Part shown: piece after piece, positions 21,714-32,550 of the stretch | Layout of the letters: each line of letters starts with the position of its first letter | How positions within the stretch are numbered: position 1 is the first letter of the stretch | Assembly: GCA_012656075.1 (NCBI GenBank) | Contig: JAAKBF010000308.1 | Coordinates: 35,471-99,470 of the forward strand | Direction of reading: 5' to 3' | DNA from: Phytophthora hibernalis | Taxonomy: Eukaryota > Oomycota > Peronosporomycetes > Peronosporales > Peronosporaceae | Length of the DNA: 64,000 bases | Position numbers and translations under genes: made by a program | Notes under the pieces: generated by a model | Told to the model about the DNA's origin: nothing | Databases searched by the model: none | Seen by the model: the letters and a program-made list of their open reading frames with translations, nothing else

Positions 21714-23453
21714 CAGACCACGACGGATAAATCCGACATGACTTAGCGGTATCCTCCATAGTGTACGGATCCAGACAAAAAAATCCGACGGTTTTTAAAT
21801 AAGCGTATTATTGGCTGAAATTAAAGGTGCAAGCACAAAAACAAATCAATAACCGTATAGTTGGGTAGAAAAGAATCTTTCGATTAAACTGTTATCTCGG
21901 GATGGTGGGGAATTGCTTTCTTGAAGCTACGGATAACTGTATTCTTTTGATGGCCTTCAACGCGGCAATCGTAGACTTTATAGCGCGGAGGCGTTTTTCC
22001 TTAGCGGTACCACCTGTGCGTCTGCCATCACTGTTACGAAGTTTAGCTTTTAGAGGTCCCATGACACCGACATCAAGCGGTTGACAAACCGCTGTACTGT
22101 TTGGTGGCAATGGGACCGCAGTAGTTGCCTCCTCCGCCACAATCCGCTGTCCTTCTTCTGACACATGACACTCAAAGTTGTCAAGAAGAAGAACAGCAGG
22201 GGCCATCTATTTCAAATTTTAGTAATTTTTCAACGTAAAGTTTCCAAACCCTCGCATCCATCCAAGCGTTTTCTTGCAAAGCGTAGAAGTGTCCGTCCGG
22301 ATACTGCCCCAATTCATCTTGTTCAATCCTGCCCCTGGAACACCTCGGATGATGAAAAGAATCGGCATTTTGCGACCTGAAAATATCAAAAAATTAAATA
22401 TGAGAAAATTTTCAATAAAATATCAAATAAATCACAGTGTTTACCGTCATCGCGTACAGTGAGCACAGCAGTCATGCGACCTGCGTGCTTGTTTGCCCCA
22501 GAGTTCGCGCTGCATCCGTTCGCCCCTTTCCTGCCCAGGACTTGGTTGGTGGCATATCAAACATGATCGCTGTTTCATCGACGTTTAGTATGCCACCGCC
22601 TTCGAAATCCTTGTACTTGTCCCAAAGCTCGATAGCGAAGCGTGTCCGGGTCTCCTCCAGCTCTTCCGTCGTCTTTTTGGCAGCCTGCGGCTTTTGCGAG
22701 GAAAATCCGTACCTTTATTCAAAATAAAACATTAAGTAAATGGTAAAATTTTCATAATACACAATATTTTGCAAATATACATACATGCTGTTACCGATTG
22801 GCAATGCGCTGGACCATACGCTCGAGTGCGAGCTCGCCGCTTTCCTTCCCAGAGAGGTATGCCTTCATCCAGTCTGGATAGATCTTGTGCATGAACTCTA
22901 TCATGCCAGAAGTAGACAACACCTGTACATTTAAGATGAAAATGTTAGTTAGTTTCATTAGTATACAAATACGAAGTACAACACGCACCGCTTCACTCCG
23001 CCTCACATCTTTCATGTAAGTGACTAGGTCAGGGACGCCAGGAAAAAGTTCTTTGCGCCCCTGTCCTTTGAGCGTCTTCGACATAGCGCTGCCCTTGAAG
23101 CTAAAAATGCCGTCGGCTTGTTTCTTCCAATCGTAGAGGGTGTCGCGAGCGATGCCGAGCTGCTCCGAAGCCTCCCGCACGCCGTGCTGCTCCACTACGC
23201 TTAACGCTTGTCGCTTCTTTTTAATAGTGAAGCTGCGCTCGGCGCGTATCATAGTGCAAAATGAGCCTTGTTTTAGCTTTGCGGGAGGAGATTTTAACAG
23301 GAACCATTCATTTTTTTGGTTCTGTAATTGGTGTAAAAGTGGATTATGTTAAGCTGATTGGATAAAACCCGCGATGAGTTTACTATGGGAGTCTGGTTAT
23401 TACCCACTAAATGTCGGATTTTTTGGTCGGTCGGATTTATCCGTCGTTGTCTG
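21714..23453 (-). mobile_element. Pogo-like DNA transposon, TA-flanked (1,740 bp)
   Basis: The terminal inverted repeats are CAGACCACGACGGATAAATC at the left and, on the other strand, CAGACAACGACGGATAAATC at the right (one mismatch). Both are bounded by TA (21712-21713; 23454-23455), the Tc1/mariner/pogo target-site duplication. A further GTCGGATTT-type subterminal motif recurs inside both ends. The only coding content is a minus-strand transposase. Its closeness to full structure suggests a relatively recent arrival. Confidence 0.9.
21892..23252 (-). CDS. Pogo-type DDE transposase (probably spliced or frame-broken)
   Basis: The N-terminus at 23252 (IKKKRQALSVVEQHGVREAS) is the HTH DNA-binding domain. 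The catalytic part reads ILNVDETAIMFD (about 22580), an ELGQYPDGHFYALQENAWMD block (about 22270-22320), VLLLDNFECHV (22165-22200) and CQPLDVGVMGPLKAKL (about 22040-22090). These give the DDD triad of the pogo/Tigger DDE_1 family. Segments lie in different frames with gaps at about 22900-22990, 22705-22790, 22380-22445 and 22206. Gaps near 22710-22790 and 22380-22440 are A/T-rich and could be introns of 60-80 bases; I could not prove splice sites for all. Confidence 0.7.
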
Positions 23454-23455
23454 TA

Positions 23456-23700
23456 TCTTGCGCACTGAACTCCTCGCACAAAACGTCCGGCGGTAAGCGA
23501 GAGACAGCAAATGTAAGACGGTGGTTCAATCAAATACCCAGTTATCCGCCAGACTATCCTATTATTCGCGTTACAAGAAGAGACACGGCGACGCCTATAT
23601 GTGCAGGCATATCACCCGATCTGTTTCCATTCGTCTACAACACTGAATCGTACAAGGAGAGCAGTATCTCGTTGCCTCCTGCACCAAATGGGGTTTCTAG
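23456..23700 (+). pseudogene. Unrecognised coding-like relic
   Basis: The frame just right of the pogo element reads RRWFNQIPSYPPDYPIIRVT and continues to SYKESSISLPPAPNGVS. It looks like real, Pro-rich protein sequence but I do not recognise it. It shows no continuity with the left flank of the pogo element. Confidence 0.35.
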
Positions 23701-23935
23701 GAAGCTAGCAGTCCTCGTCGTACAAGTAATGCTCGGCGTCCAGCACGTGGGTGCGCTCGACGACCGTCTCGTCGAGTCGCACAAGCTCCTCCATGTGCAG
23801 CTGCGCGACTAAGTCTGCCGTGGTCGTATCCACTTCGTAGTGCAGCTAGTTATCGCAGAAGGCGCATCGGCGCGCCGTTGTACTCGATCCTGCTGCAGCG
23901 CAGACAGTTGATATAATGAGCGCGTTGTTCAGCAG
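23690..23935 (-). pseudogene. Unrecognised GC-rich coding relic
   Basis: The minus strand reads a Cys-pair segment (RRCAFCDN), an in-frame TAG, then LHYEVDTTTADLVAQLHMEE and RTHVLDAEHYLYDEDC before a stop. GC-rich wobble positions differ from the surrounding relics and suggest the 3' end of a former housekeeping gene. No family assigned. Confidence 0.4.
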
Positions 23936-24119
23936 CTCCGCCTCACCCTTCTTACTGGGACTGAGTCGCGAAGAAATTCATGCCCCAGGGATACCCTCTA
24001 GTGGTGCAAACGCGTAGAAACATATACTAGTGTTGCACACATCAATCGCACAGTGAAGCAACTTGAGCAACATAGCGTTATTATGTTTCCGGATGACAAA
24101 CGGCCTTGGAGCCGCAAAC

Positions 24120-24340
24120 GACAGTTCTTACGAGCTGCGAACTCCAGTGCTTATGCCTGAGTGTTGTCTTGAACCAGCAAACTTGAATAATGATGAATGA
24201 AATAAAGAAACCTGCAGCAAGTAGTGATAGGCTGTTCTCATTGTTGTGATAAAGTGGAGCTCCACATTCTTATGACATGCATGCGAAAAGCTGCTCATTA
24301 TAATGAGGAGAATTTCTGCTTCACATGCGTTTCAAACATG
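24120..24340 (-). repeat. Family spacer, inverted copy of 39790-40005
   Basis: Read on the minus strand, this stretch resembles the plus strand of 39790-40005. Shared features are a GAAACGCATGTGA block, GTCATAAGAATGTGGA, CTATCACTACTTGCTG and TTTCTTTATTTCTTTCATCATTAT-like sequence. At 40 kb it precedes a family gene; here it follows one. It therefore looks like the spacer between two family members. Confidence 0.75.
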
Positions 24341-24486
24341 GTAGCAGCAGACCCGGTATAAATCCACTGGGGCTGTTTCATATTGTGTGAGAAATAGTTC
24401 AATTGGGGCGTGACGCTTGCATTATATCAAGAACAATGTAAATTCAAAGCATGGGAAAGATAGCAAAAATGCAGACTATAGATATT

Positions 24487-26678
24487 TCACGTTGGCCGCA
24501 CCAACGGAGGTGGAGTACTGATGGCATTGTTGCTGTCTTCGATTTCGATGGGGTAGAACAGTCCTTCAATCAGATTACACCGGGCCGATTTCACAAGCAC
24601 TGCTCGGTTCTCCTCAGACGGATCCATCATTGTCTGTGAGTATTCAGGCAGCAACGGGACGCGAAACTCAGTGGCAGTGCCATTCAGAATCTTCTCAAGA
24701 TCGTCGCAATAGGGAGTAGGTCCAGCTAACCACGGGTTTGCTCTTCCCTCCATTCGATCACTAGTTCATCCACCCACTCCCAGAAGAAAGTAATGTCGGT
24801 CTCTCCGATGAAGATCCAGGATAAAGCAGCAGAGAGCTGGGTCACATTACGTGGAAGTTCGCGGATAGGCATCTCGCTGATCCCGAGATACAGCATTCCC
24901 TGAATCTCAAATATCTCCGGAGGAAGTTCGGTGATCGGGTTGCCGGTCACTGCCAAATAGTACGGCTGAAGCCGAGTCAAAACCAAGGGAACCGATGTTA
25001 GCTGGCTGTATTCCACTTGGAGAATTGCATCGGGTGGCCATTTCGTGTCGAGATCGTCAGGTAGTTCCCGCAGGTTTGAGACACAAATCTCAATGTCGTA
25101 GAGAGTAGGTGGGAAATCTGACGACTGAAGTCCTGCAGGCAGCAAACCATCCGTCATGTTCACGCGGACGACGAACAACGACGACATACCCGGGTGCTTT
25201 GCGTTTGTGATCGCTGCTGATTCACCCCACTCCTTGATGGTTGTGTTATAAATCTTGATACCACGAAGTCCGCTAAATTCTGTGAAAACGTCGGGAACTT
25301 CTAGAGCTGAGCAATGGCGAATTAGCAGTTGGACGACGGTGGAGGCGTCGAATTCGCTCCATTTTGTGTGAACTTCTTCCATCGTGCCTGATATTCCCAA
25401 GGTATGGCAATCCAGCCCTGCTAGATAGCACGATGGGCAGTTTACTAACCATGGTCTCACTTGCATCAAGCATTGCGGCAACGTTGGTCGAACCGCTGCG
25501 TGAATGTGTAGTCCGAGCACCACTAGACCCCATACCCCAAACAGCGAATGAGCTAAACGAAGCATTAAGCGTCCAGCACGTGTGCGCAGATTGGTTTCAC
25601 GATAGCTGTCGCTGCGTTTCAAGAGGTGTTGTTCGGACAAGTGAGGACCCGATAGTACGGGCTCAGTGAACCTGGGACCGACGCTGTTAAGCTTATTGCC
25701 CCATACCTGCTCGTTTGTTGCGAGAATTTCGGGTCCTTTAGATTGAGCAACACGATGAGAATTCCGTGGTAGACGCTGGAGCAGATCTTTCATGCTCAGT
25801 GTGGTCATGACCAGCCCAAGAGAGAAGATAGAGCGGCTTGCCAAGTCGGACCAGGAGACCACCACAACCATTCGGAACTCGTTGAGTGCTCGAGCTACCC
25901 ACTCATCGTCGTACCAGATAATCTCAGGAAAGCCTAGAAGTTTCGGACTGTAGTCCTTTGCGTAGCTCAGCAATATGATCAGCTCGACCCCCATACATGC
26001 AATCAGATCTAGCATGCAGTCCAGGACAATGCAGGCAAATCGTCGTCGAGCTTCGTCGCCATTGAAGAAAATCGAGTAAACAAGCACCGATGACCAGCAA
26101 TTGACTGTTAACAAGATGACGTAGAATCGGTTAAGCAGAGTTCGTGGCAATAGAAGACTCATTCGGTAGGCTTGCACAGTCTGTAGTGCTGTTTCGACAA
26201 TCTCACGGCAAATTAGGATCACGTGAAAATGAGCTCCATTTACGCCGCAAAGTCCGTGTCGATCAGATAAAGTTTCGTAAACTTTCGTGAAACTCTTTAG
26301 CACGAGGGAGCCTGTACGGTCCGCCTTCACTTCTTCATTTTTCATACCAGCAGTACTATCCATCCAAGGTGAAAAGGCTAAGGAACGTTGCCAACACGAT
26401 CCACCCAGCATCATCAAAATGAAAACTCCGTGCCCTGCTGACATGATCACATGAACGATTGCAATTCTGTGGTGGTAAGGTGGTGGCATACCAATTTGGA
26501 ACGAATCGAGGTACATGTTGAGGAACGTGCTTTCGAGTTTCCAGTAACAGTATGCATACAGCGCGTTATAGATACAGGTGACGACGTGTACACCGAGGAT
26601 GAGAACCCACCACACCGCGAAAGACCAGTATGAAAGTTGAACGACTTCCGTTGAGGCCTTGGGCTTGAGCCGCGACAT
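24487..26678 (-). CDS. Membrane-LRR family protein, copy 1
   Basis: About 730 residues. The N-terminal half has six hydrophobic segments starting with SYWSFAVWWVLILGVHVVTC, and a conserved EIVETALQTVQAYRMS helix precedes TM3. The soluble half opens with Cys-rich CLMQVRPWLVNCPSCYLAGLDC. Leucine-rich repeats follow (LRELPDDLDTKWP; NPITELPPEIFEIQ; IRELPRNV), then a TPYCDDLEKILNG tail. This suggests a plasma-membrane protein with an extracellular or lumenal LRR domain; the function is unknown to me. The main frame ends at 24726 (EEQTRG) and the conserved tail continues in another frame to 24487, so one indel lies near 24750. Start MSRLKPKAS is shared in position with the other copies. An initiator-like element lies about 50 bases upstream. 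Confidence 0.75.
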
Positions 26679-26720
26679 CTTTCAAAACTCCTCTGAGAAT
26701 ATGCTCTTGCTTGGGCAAGA

Positions 26721-26736
26721 CTTTGGAGAAATGAGC
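26721..26736 (-). promoter_or_regulatory. Oomycete initiator-like element
   Basis: Minus strand GCTCATTTCTCCAAAG begins like the oomycete Inr consensus (GCTCATTYYNCA...) and ends about 43 bases before the ATG of membrane-LRR copy 1. Spacing and match fit a transcription start. A one-base variant (GTTCATTTCTCCAAAG) recurs upstream of copies 2 and 3 at about 29567 and 32336, where it belongs to a relic. Confidence 0.55.
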
Positions 26737-26769
26737 AAATTCACAAAGACAACCACGACAAGGACACAT

Positions 26770-27059
26770 CTTGACGTAAAACCAGCTTCTATTCTAGTCA
26801 CAATTCCTAAGCTCTCACGTTGGCATGTCAACCTGTCACCTTGGCAGTCTTATCACCGGACATTCTGGGTATCATACCTACACCGATCTACAGTGCATGA
26901 TGTACATATATACCTTTACAATATGAGAAGCATTGTTTCTAACTTCCAAAACAAAACTTGTTTACCTCCCAATACATGTTTACCTACGCGCTAATCGACA
27001 AATATGCCACACGAGAAAGTTGTTGTCATTGGTATTTCTGCCTTATCCTTCTTGCCTCC
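26770..27059. other. Intergenic spacer
   Basis: A/T-richer spacer between copy 1 and copy 2. No gene recognised. Confidence 0.5.
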
Positions 27060-29242
27060 CTAATGCAAACGGCCACTGATGGCATTAATACTGTCTTCAA
27101 AAGTGAGGGGGTAGAGCAAACCTTTGAGAGAGGAGCTGCAGCTGACCGTTTTCAAAATCACCTGTACGTTATCTTGAACTGGGTCCATGAGAACCGTAGA
27201 GTATTTAGGAGAAAGAGGCACTCGGAAGGTAGTTACCGCTCCATTCTGAAGTTTCTCGAGGTCGTTGCAGTACGTAGAGCCAGCAGCTCGCAATGGGGCA
27301 GTCTCCGTTTTTGTATTCCTTACAAATTCGTCCATCCAAGACCAAAAGAACGAAATCTTTGTTTTGGCAATGTAGATCCGTGATAACGATGATGCCACTG
27401 TCACGTTTCGCGGAAGCTCCGAGATATTAATTTCGCTAACCACAAGAAATAGCAACCCCTCGATCTCGAAAAGCTCTGGGGAAGCTCCGAGATCGGGTTA
27501 CCGCCAACAGAAAGATAAATTGGTGCCAGTCGTGGTAACACTGAAGGAACCGCAGTAAGTTGGCTGCGCTCGATATAAATAATTGATCCTGGAGGCCACT
27601 TCAAATCCAGGTCATCGGGTAACTCGCGCAGGTTTGTGGCGCAAATTTCGATGTCGTACAACGTTTGTGGAAACTCATCCGACTGAAACCCAGCCGGCAG
27701 CAGTCCATCGGTCATATTGACACGGACCAGAAACAACGTGGTCATCTGCGGATGGCTTGAAGCTGTAATTGCGGCGGACTCACCCCAGTCAACGATACTC
27801 GTGTTGTACACTTTGATTCCTCGAAGCTCCCGAAACTGAGTGAAAATATCTGGTACCTCCAGCATCGGACAGTGTCGAATCAGCAGCTGAATGACGGTGG
27901 ATGGATCAAACTCGCTCCACTTTTCATGCACTTCCTTTCGTTCACCAGAAATATTTAATGAGTGACAGTCAAGACCAAGAAGGTAGCAGTAAGGACGAGA
28001 AGCTGCCCATGGTCTCACTTGCATCAAGCATTGTGCCAGTCCTGGCTGCACCGACGCTTGAAAATGAAGCATAAGCACCACAACGCCCCATACCCCAAAG
28101 AGGTAATGAACGGCTCGCAGCGTAATGTGTCCACTATGTGCATACAATGATTTCAAGCGAGCAGCCAACTTTGCGATAAGCGTTTGTCGTTGGTTGATCA
28201 GTTCGTCGTCATGTGGCCCTTCACGCAGGACATTGTCATTCTTGACGGACTTTCTAGCGACATCGACTGATTTTCTAGTGATACCGATAGCGACAACAAT
28301 CGAAGTAGCGGACGGAGTGACGCGTTTTCCATTTCGCGGTAGCCGCCATAGTAAACGCTTCATACTCGTGGTTGTGATCACCAGTCCAAGCGAGAAAACG
28401 GTGCGGCTCATGAGATCCGACCACGACACAATAACCACCATCCGAAGCTCGTTAAGAGCTCGAGCCACCCATTCGTCGTCATACCACACAACTTCGTCAA
28501 AGCCTGGAATGGTAGGGTCGTAGTCCTTCACATAGCTGAGCAGCACCAATAGCGCCACACCCATGGAGGTCATGAGATCGAGCATACAATCAAAGGCAAT
28601 GCAAGCAAACCTCCGACGGGTTTCGTCATGTCCGATAAACACTGAATCAGCCATGAGAGACGACCAACAATTCAGCGCCAGTAAAACAACGTAAAACCGA
28701 TTCAGCAACGTCCTTGGTAGTAGCGTACTCATGCGGTAGGCTTGTACAGTCTGTAGCGTTGTCTCCACAATTTCGCGGCAGTTGAGCGCGAAGTCAAAGT
28801 ATTTCCCGTTCACCCCACAGAGACTGCACGGGTACATAACTTTGTTGTACACCGTCACAAAGCTCTGGAAAAGTGGCGAACTGCTGGTACGGCCAGACTT
28901 GATTTTACTTCCAACAGTACTTGATGACCACGGAGTAAACGCCAGCGAGTTCTGCCACAGTGAACCACCCACCATCAAAACGATACACACTCCATGAATC
29001 ATGGACACAATAGCGTGCACTATGATGACAACTCCGTGGTCTTGCTCTGGCAGCCCAATCTGGTAGAACGCGAGACACACATTGAGGTACGAACCTTGCA
29101 GCTTCCAGTAGCTATAGGCGTACAGTCCATTGAAAACAAACGTGACAGCATGGACACTGAGGATAACGACCCACCAGCCTGCAAAGACCCAATATGACAG
29201 ATAAACGACCTTCTTAGGCGGCTTCAACACGAGGCGCGACAT
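27060..29242 (-). CDS. Membrane-LRR family protein, copy 2
   Basis: Same architecture as copy 1. Start MSRLVLKPPKK, with TM segments at about residues 17-40, 69-93, 182-203, 213-238, 268-292 and 372-394. The highly conserved loop WYDDEWVARALNELRMVV lies before TM5. A Cys-containing segment (CLMQVRPWAASRPYCYLLGLDC) and LRRs follow. An earlier ATG (MLRE) four codons upstream is possible. The frame is lost after NPISELP because a C run at about 27475 is one base short; the conserved remainder resumes as FLVVSEINISELPRNV to a stop at 27060. The C-terminal ~40 residues differ from copies 3 and 4. It is otherwise almost identical to them at DNA level. Confidence 0.75.
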
Positions 29243-29342
29243 CTCTCGCAGCACCGTTGCACTTTAGCAGAGTAAGGTCGACCTCATCCTATAAAAAACA
29301 ATAGTAATGGTCGTCTATAAAAAGAGGGACACGTTAAAAACA

Positions 29343-29610
29343 TTACAGTGCACTTTTGCACGACGTCACTTCACTCTCCCGGAAGGTACTGTAGAACAAA
29401 AGGTACGTGTAGAAATCTACGTTGTCAGCCTTACCCTCACTCACTTCGTTATGAGAACCCACCACATCGCAAAAGACAGTGTGAGAGAAAAATAACGACG
29501 TCTTGGGCACATCTTTCAGCTCCTTGCACTCACTGAAAAATGCGGTTTCTTGGGCAAGACTTTGGAGAAATGAACAAATTTCACGAAGACAACCGCGACA
29601 AGGACACACT
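29343..29610 (-). pseudogene. Relic 5' end of another family member inside the repeat unit
   Basis: The minus strand reads a start like that upstream of copy 1 (MCPCRGCL) and the block GTTCATTTCTCCAAAG. A degenerate N-terminal stretch follows (CDVVGSHNEVSEG against the ..RGVVGSHPR.. frame around copy 1). So the spacer between tandem genes contains the decayed promoter and 5' end of an older paralogue. It is repeated at about 32112-32380. Confidence 0.55.
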
Positions 29611-29780
29611 TTGACGAAAATCAGCTTCTATACTACCACATGTAGTCATAATCCGAAGTCGTCACGCTGGCAGGTCAACATGCTCACCTTGGTAGTCTGA
29701 TCTCACCCGACATTCTGGGCAGCCTAACTACATCTGCGTACGATTACCGAGACGCTAATCGATAAATGCTTCGAAGTATG

Positions 29781-32011
29781 TCACAAGCAAGGTGTTGCGC
29801 TAGGTATTCCGGCCTTATCTTTGCCCCTCAATGCAAGTGGAGCAGTGATGGAATTAATACTGTCGTCAAAAGTGAGGGGGTAGAGCAAACCCTTGAGCGA
29901 GAAGCTGCAGTTGACTGTTTTCAAAATCACCTGAAGGTTATCTTGAACTGGGTCCATGAGAACCGTAGAGTATTTAGGAGAAAGAGGCACTCGGAAGGTA
30001 GTTACCGCTCCATTCTGAAGTTTCTCGAGGTCGTTGCAGTACGTAGAGCCAGCAGCTCGCAATGGGGCAGTCTCCGTTTTTGTATTCCTTACAAATTCGT
30101 CCATCCAAGACCAAAAGAACGAAATCTTTGTTTTGGCAATGTAGATCCGTGATAACGATGATGCCACTGTCACGTTTCGCGGAAGCTCCGAGATATTAAT
30201 TTCGCTAACCACAAGAAATAGCAACCCCTCGATCTCGAAAAGCTCTGGGGAAGCTCCGAGATCGGGTTACCGCCAACAGAAAGATAAATTGGTGCCAGTC
30301 GTGGTAACACTGAAGGAACCGCAGTAAGTTGGCTGCGCTCGATATAAATAATTGATCCTGGAGGCCACTTCAAATCCAGGTCATCGGGTAACTCGCGCAG
30401 GTTTGTGGCGCAAATTTCGATGTCGTACAACGTTTGTGGAAACTCATCCGACTGAAACCCAGCCGGCAGCAGTCCATCGGTCATATTGACACGGACCAGA
30501 AACAACGTGGTCATCTGCGGATGGCTTGAAGCTGTAATTGCGGCGGACTCACCCCAGTCAACGATACTCGTGTTGTACACTTTGATTCCTCGAAGCTCCC
30601 GAAACTGAGTGAAAATATCTGGTACCTCCAGCATCGGACAGTGTCGAATCAGCAGCTGAATGACGGTGGATGGATCAAACTCGCTCCACTTTTCATGCAC
30701 TTCCTTTCGTTCACCAGAAATATTTAATGAGTGACAGTCAAGACCAAGAAGGTAGCAGTAAGGACGAGAAGCTGCCCATGGTCTCACTTGCATCAAGCAT
30801 TGTGCCAGTCCTGGCTGCACCGACGCTTGAAAATGAAGCATAAGCACCACAACGCCCCATACCCCAAAGAGGTAATGAACGGCTCGCAGCGTAATGTGTC
30901 CACTATGTGCATACAATGATTTCAAGCGAGCAGCCAACTTTGCGATAAGCGTTTGTCGTTGGTTGATCAGTTCGTCGTCATGTGGCCCTTCACGCAGGAC
31001 ATTGTCATTCTTGACGGACTTTCTAGCGACATCGACTGATTTTCTAGTGATACCGATAGCGACAACAATCGAAGTAGCGGACGGAGCGACGCGTTTTCCA
31101 TTTCGCGGTAGCCGCCATAGTAAACGCTTCATACTCGTGGTTGTGATCACCAGTCCAAGCGAGAAAACGGTGCGGCTCATGAGATCCGACCACGACACAA
31201 TAACCACCATCCGAAGCTCGTTAAGAGCTCGAGCCACCCATTCGTCGTCATACCACACAACTTCGTCAAAGCCTGGAATGGTAGGGTCGTAGTCCTTCAC
31301 ATAGCTGAGCAGCACCAATAGCGCCACACCCATGGAGGTCATGAGATCGAGCATACAATCAAAGGCAATGCAAGCAAACCTCCGACGGGTTTCGTCATGT
31401 CCGATAAACACTGAATCAGCCATGAGAGACGACCAACAATTCAGCGCCAGTAAAACAACGTAGAACCGATTCAGCAACGTCCTTGGTAGTAGCGTACTCA
31501 TGCGGTAGGCTTGTACAGTCTGTAGCGTTGTCTCCACAATTTCGCGGCAGTTGAGCGCGAAGTCAAAGTATTTCCCGTTCACCCCACAGAGACTGCACGG
31601 GTACATAACTTTGTTGTACACCGTCACAAAGCTCTGGAAAAGTGGCGAACTGCTGGTACGGCCAGACTTGATTTTACTTCCAACAGTACTTGATGACCAC
31701 GGAGTAAACGCCAGCGAGTTCTGCCACAGTGAACCACCCACCATCAAAACGATACACACTCCATGAATCATGGACACAATAGCGTGCACTATGATGACAA
31801 CTCCGTGGTCTTGCTCTGGCAGCCCAATCTGGTAGAACGCGAGACACACATTGAGGTACGAACCTTGCAGCTTCCAGTAGCTATAGGCGTACAGTCCATT
31901 GAAAACAAACGTGACAGCATGGACACTGAGGATAACGACCCACCAGCCTGCAAAGACCCAATATGACAGATAAACGACCTTCTTAGGCGGCTTCAACACG
32001 AGGCGCGACAT
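29781..32011 (-). CDS. Membrane-LRR family protein, copy 3
   Basis: Middle unit of the tandem triplication, with the same six-TM plus LRR layout as copy 2. It differs from copy 2 by at least two visible substitutions, C for T at 31087 (Ala for Thr) and G for A at 31463, plus a divergent 3' end ending AGIPSATPCL. It shares the one-base-short C run that breaks the frame after NPISELP. The intergenic DNA upstream (to about 32600) also carries the relic N-terminal fragment described separately. Confidence 0.75.
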
Positions 32012-32550
32012 CTCTCGCAGCACCGTTGCACTTTAGCAGAGTAAGGTCGACCTCATCCTATAAAAAACAATAGTAATGGTCGTCTATAAAAAGAGGGACA
32101 CGTTAAAAACATTACAGTGCACTTTTGCACGACGTCACTTCACTCTCCCGGAAGGTACTGTAGAACAAAAGGTACGTGTAGAAATCTACGTTGTCAGCCT
32201 TACCCTCACTCACTTCGTTATGAGAACCCACCACATCGCAAAAGACAGTGTGAGAGAAAAATAACGACGTCTTGGGCACATCTTTCAGCTCCTTGCACTC
32301 ACTGAAAAAATGCGGTTTCTTGGGCAAGACTTTGGAGAAATGAACAAATTTCACGAAGACAACCGCGACAAGGACACACTTTGACGAAAATCAGCTTCTA
32401 TACTACCACATGTAGTCATAATCCGAAGTCGTCACGCTGGCAGGTCAACATGCTCACCTTGGTAGTCTGATCTCACCCGACATTCTGGGCAGCCTAACTA
32501 CATCTGCGTACGATTACCGAGACGCTAATCGATAAATGCTTCGAAGTATG

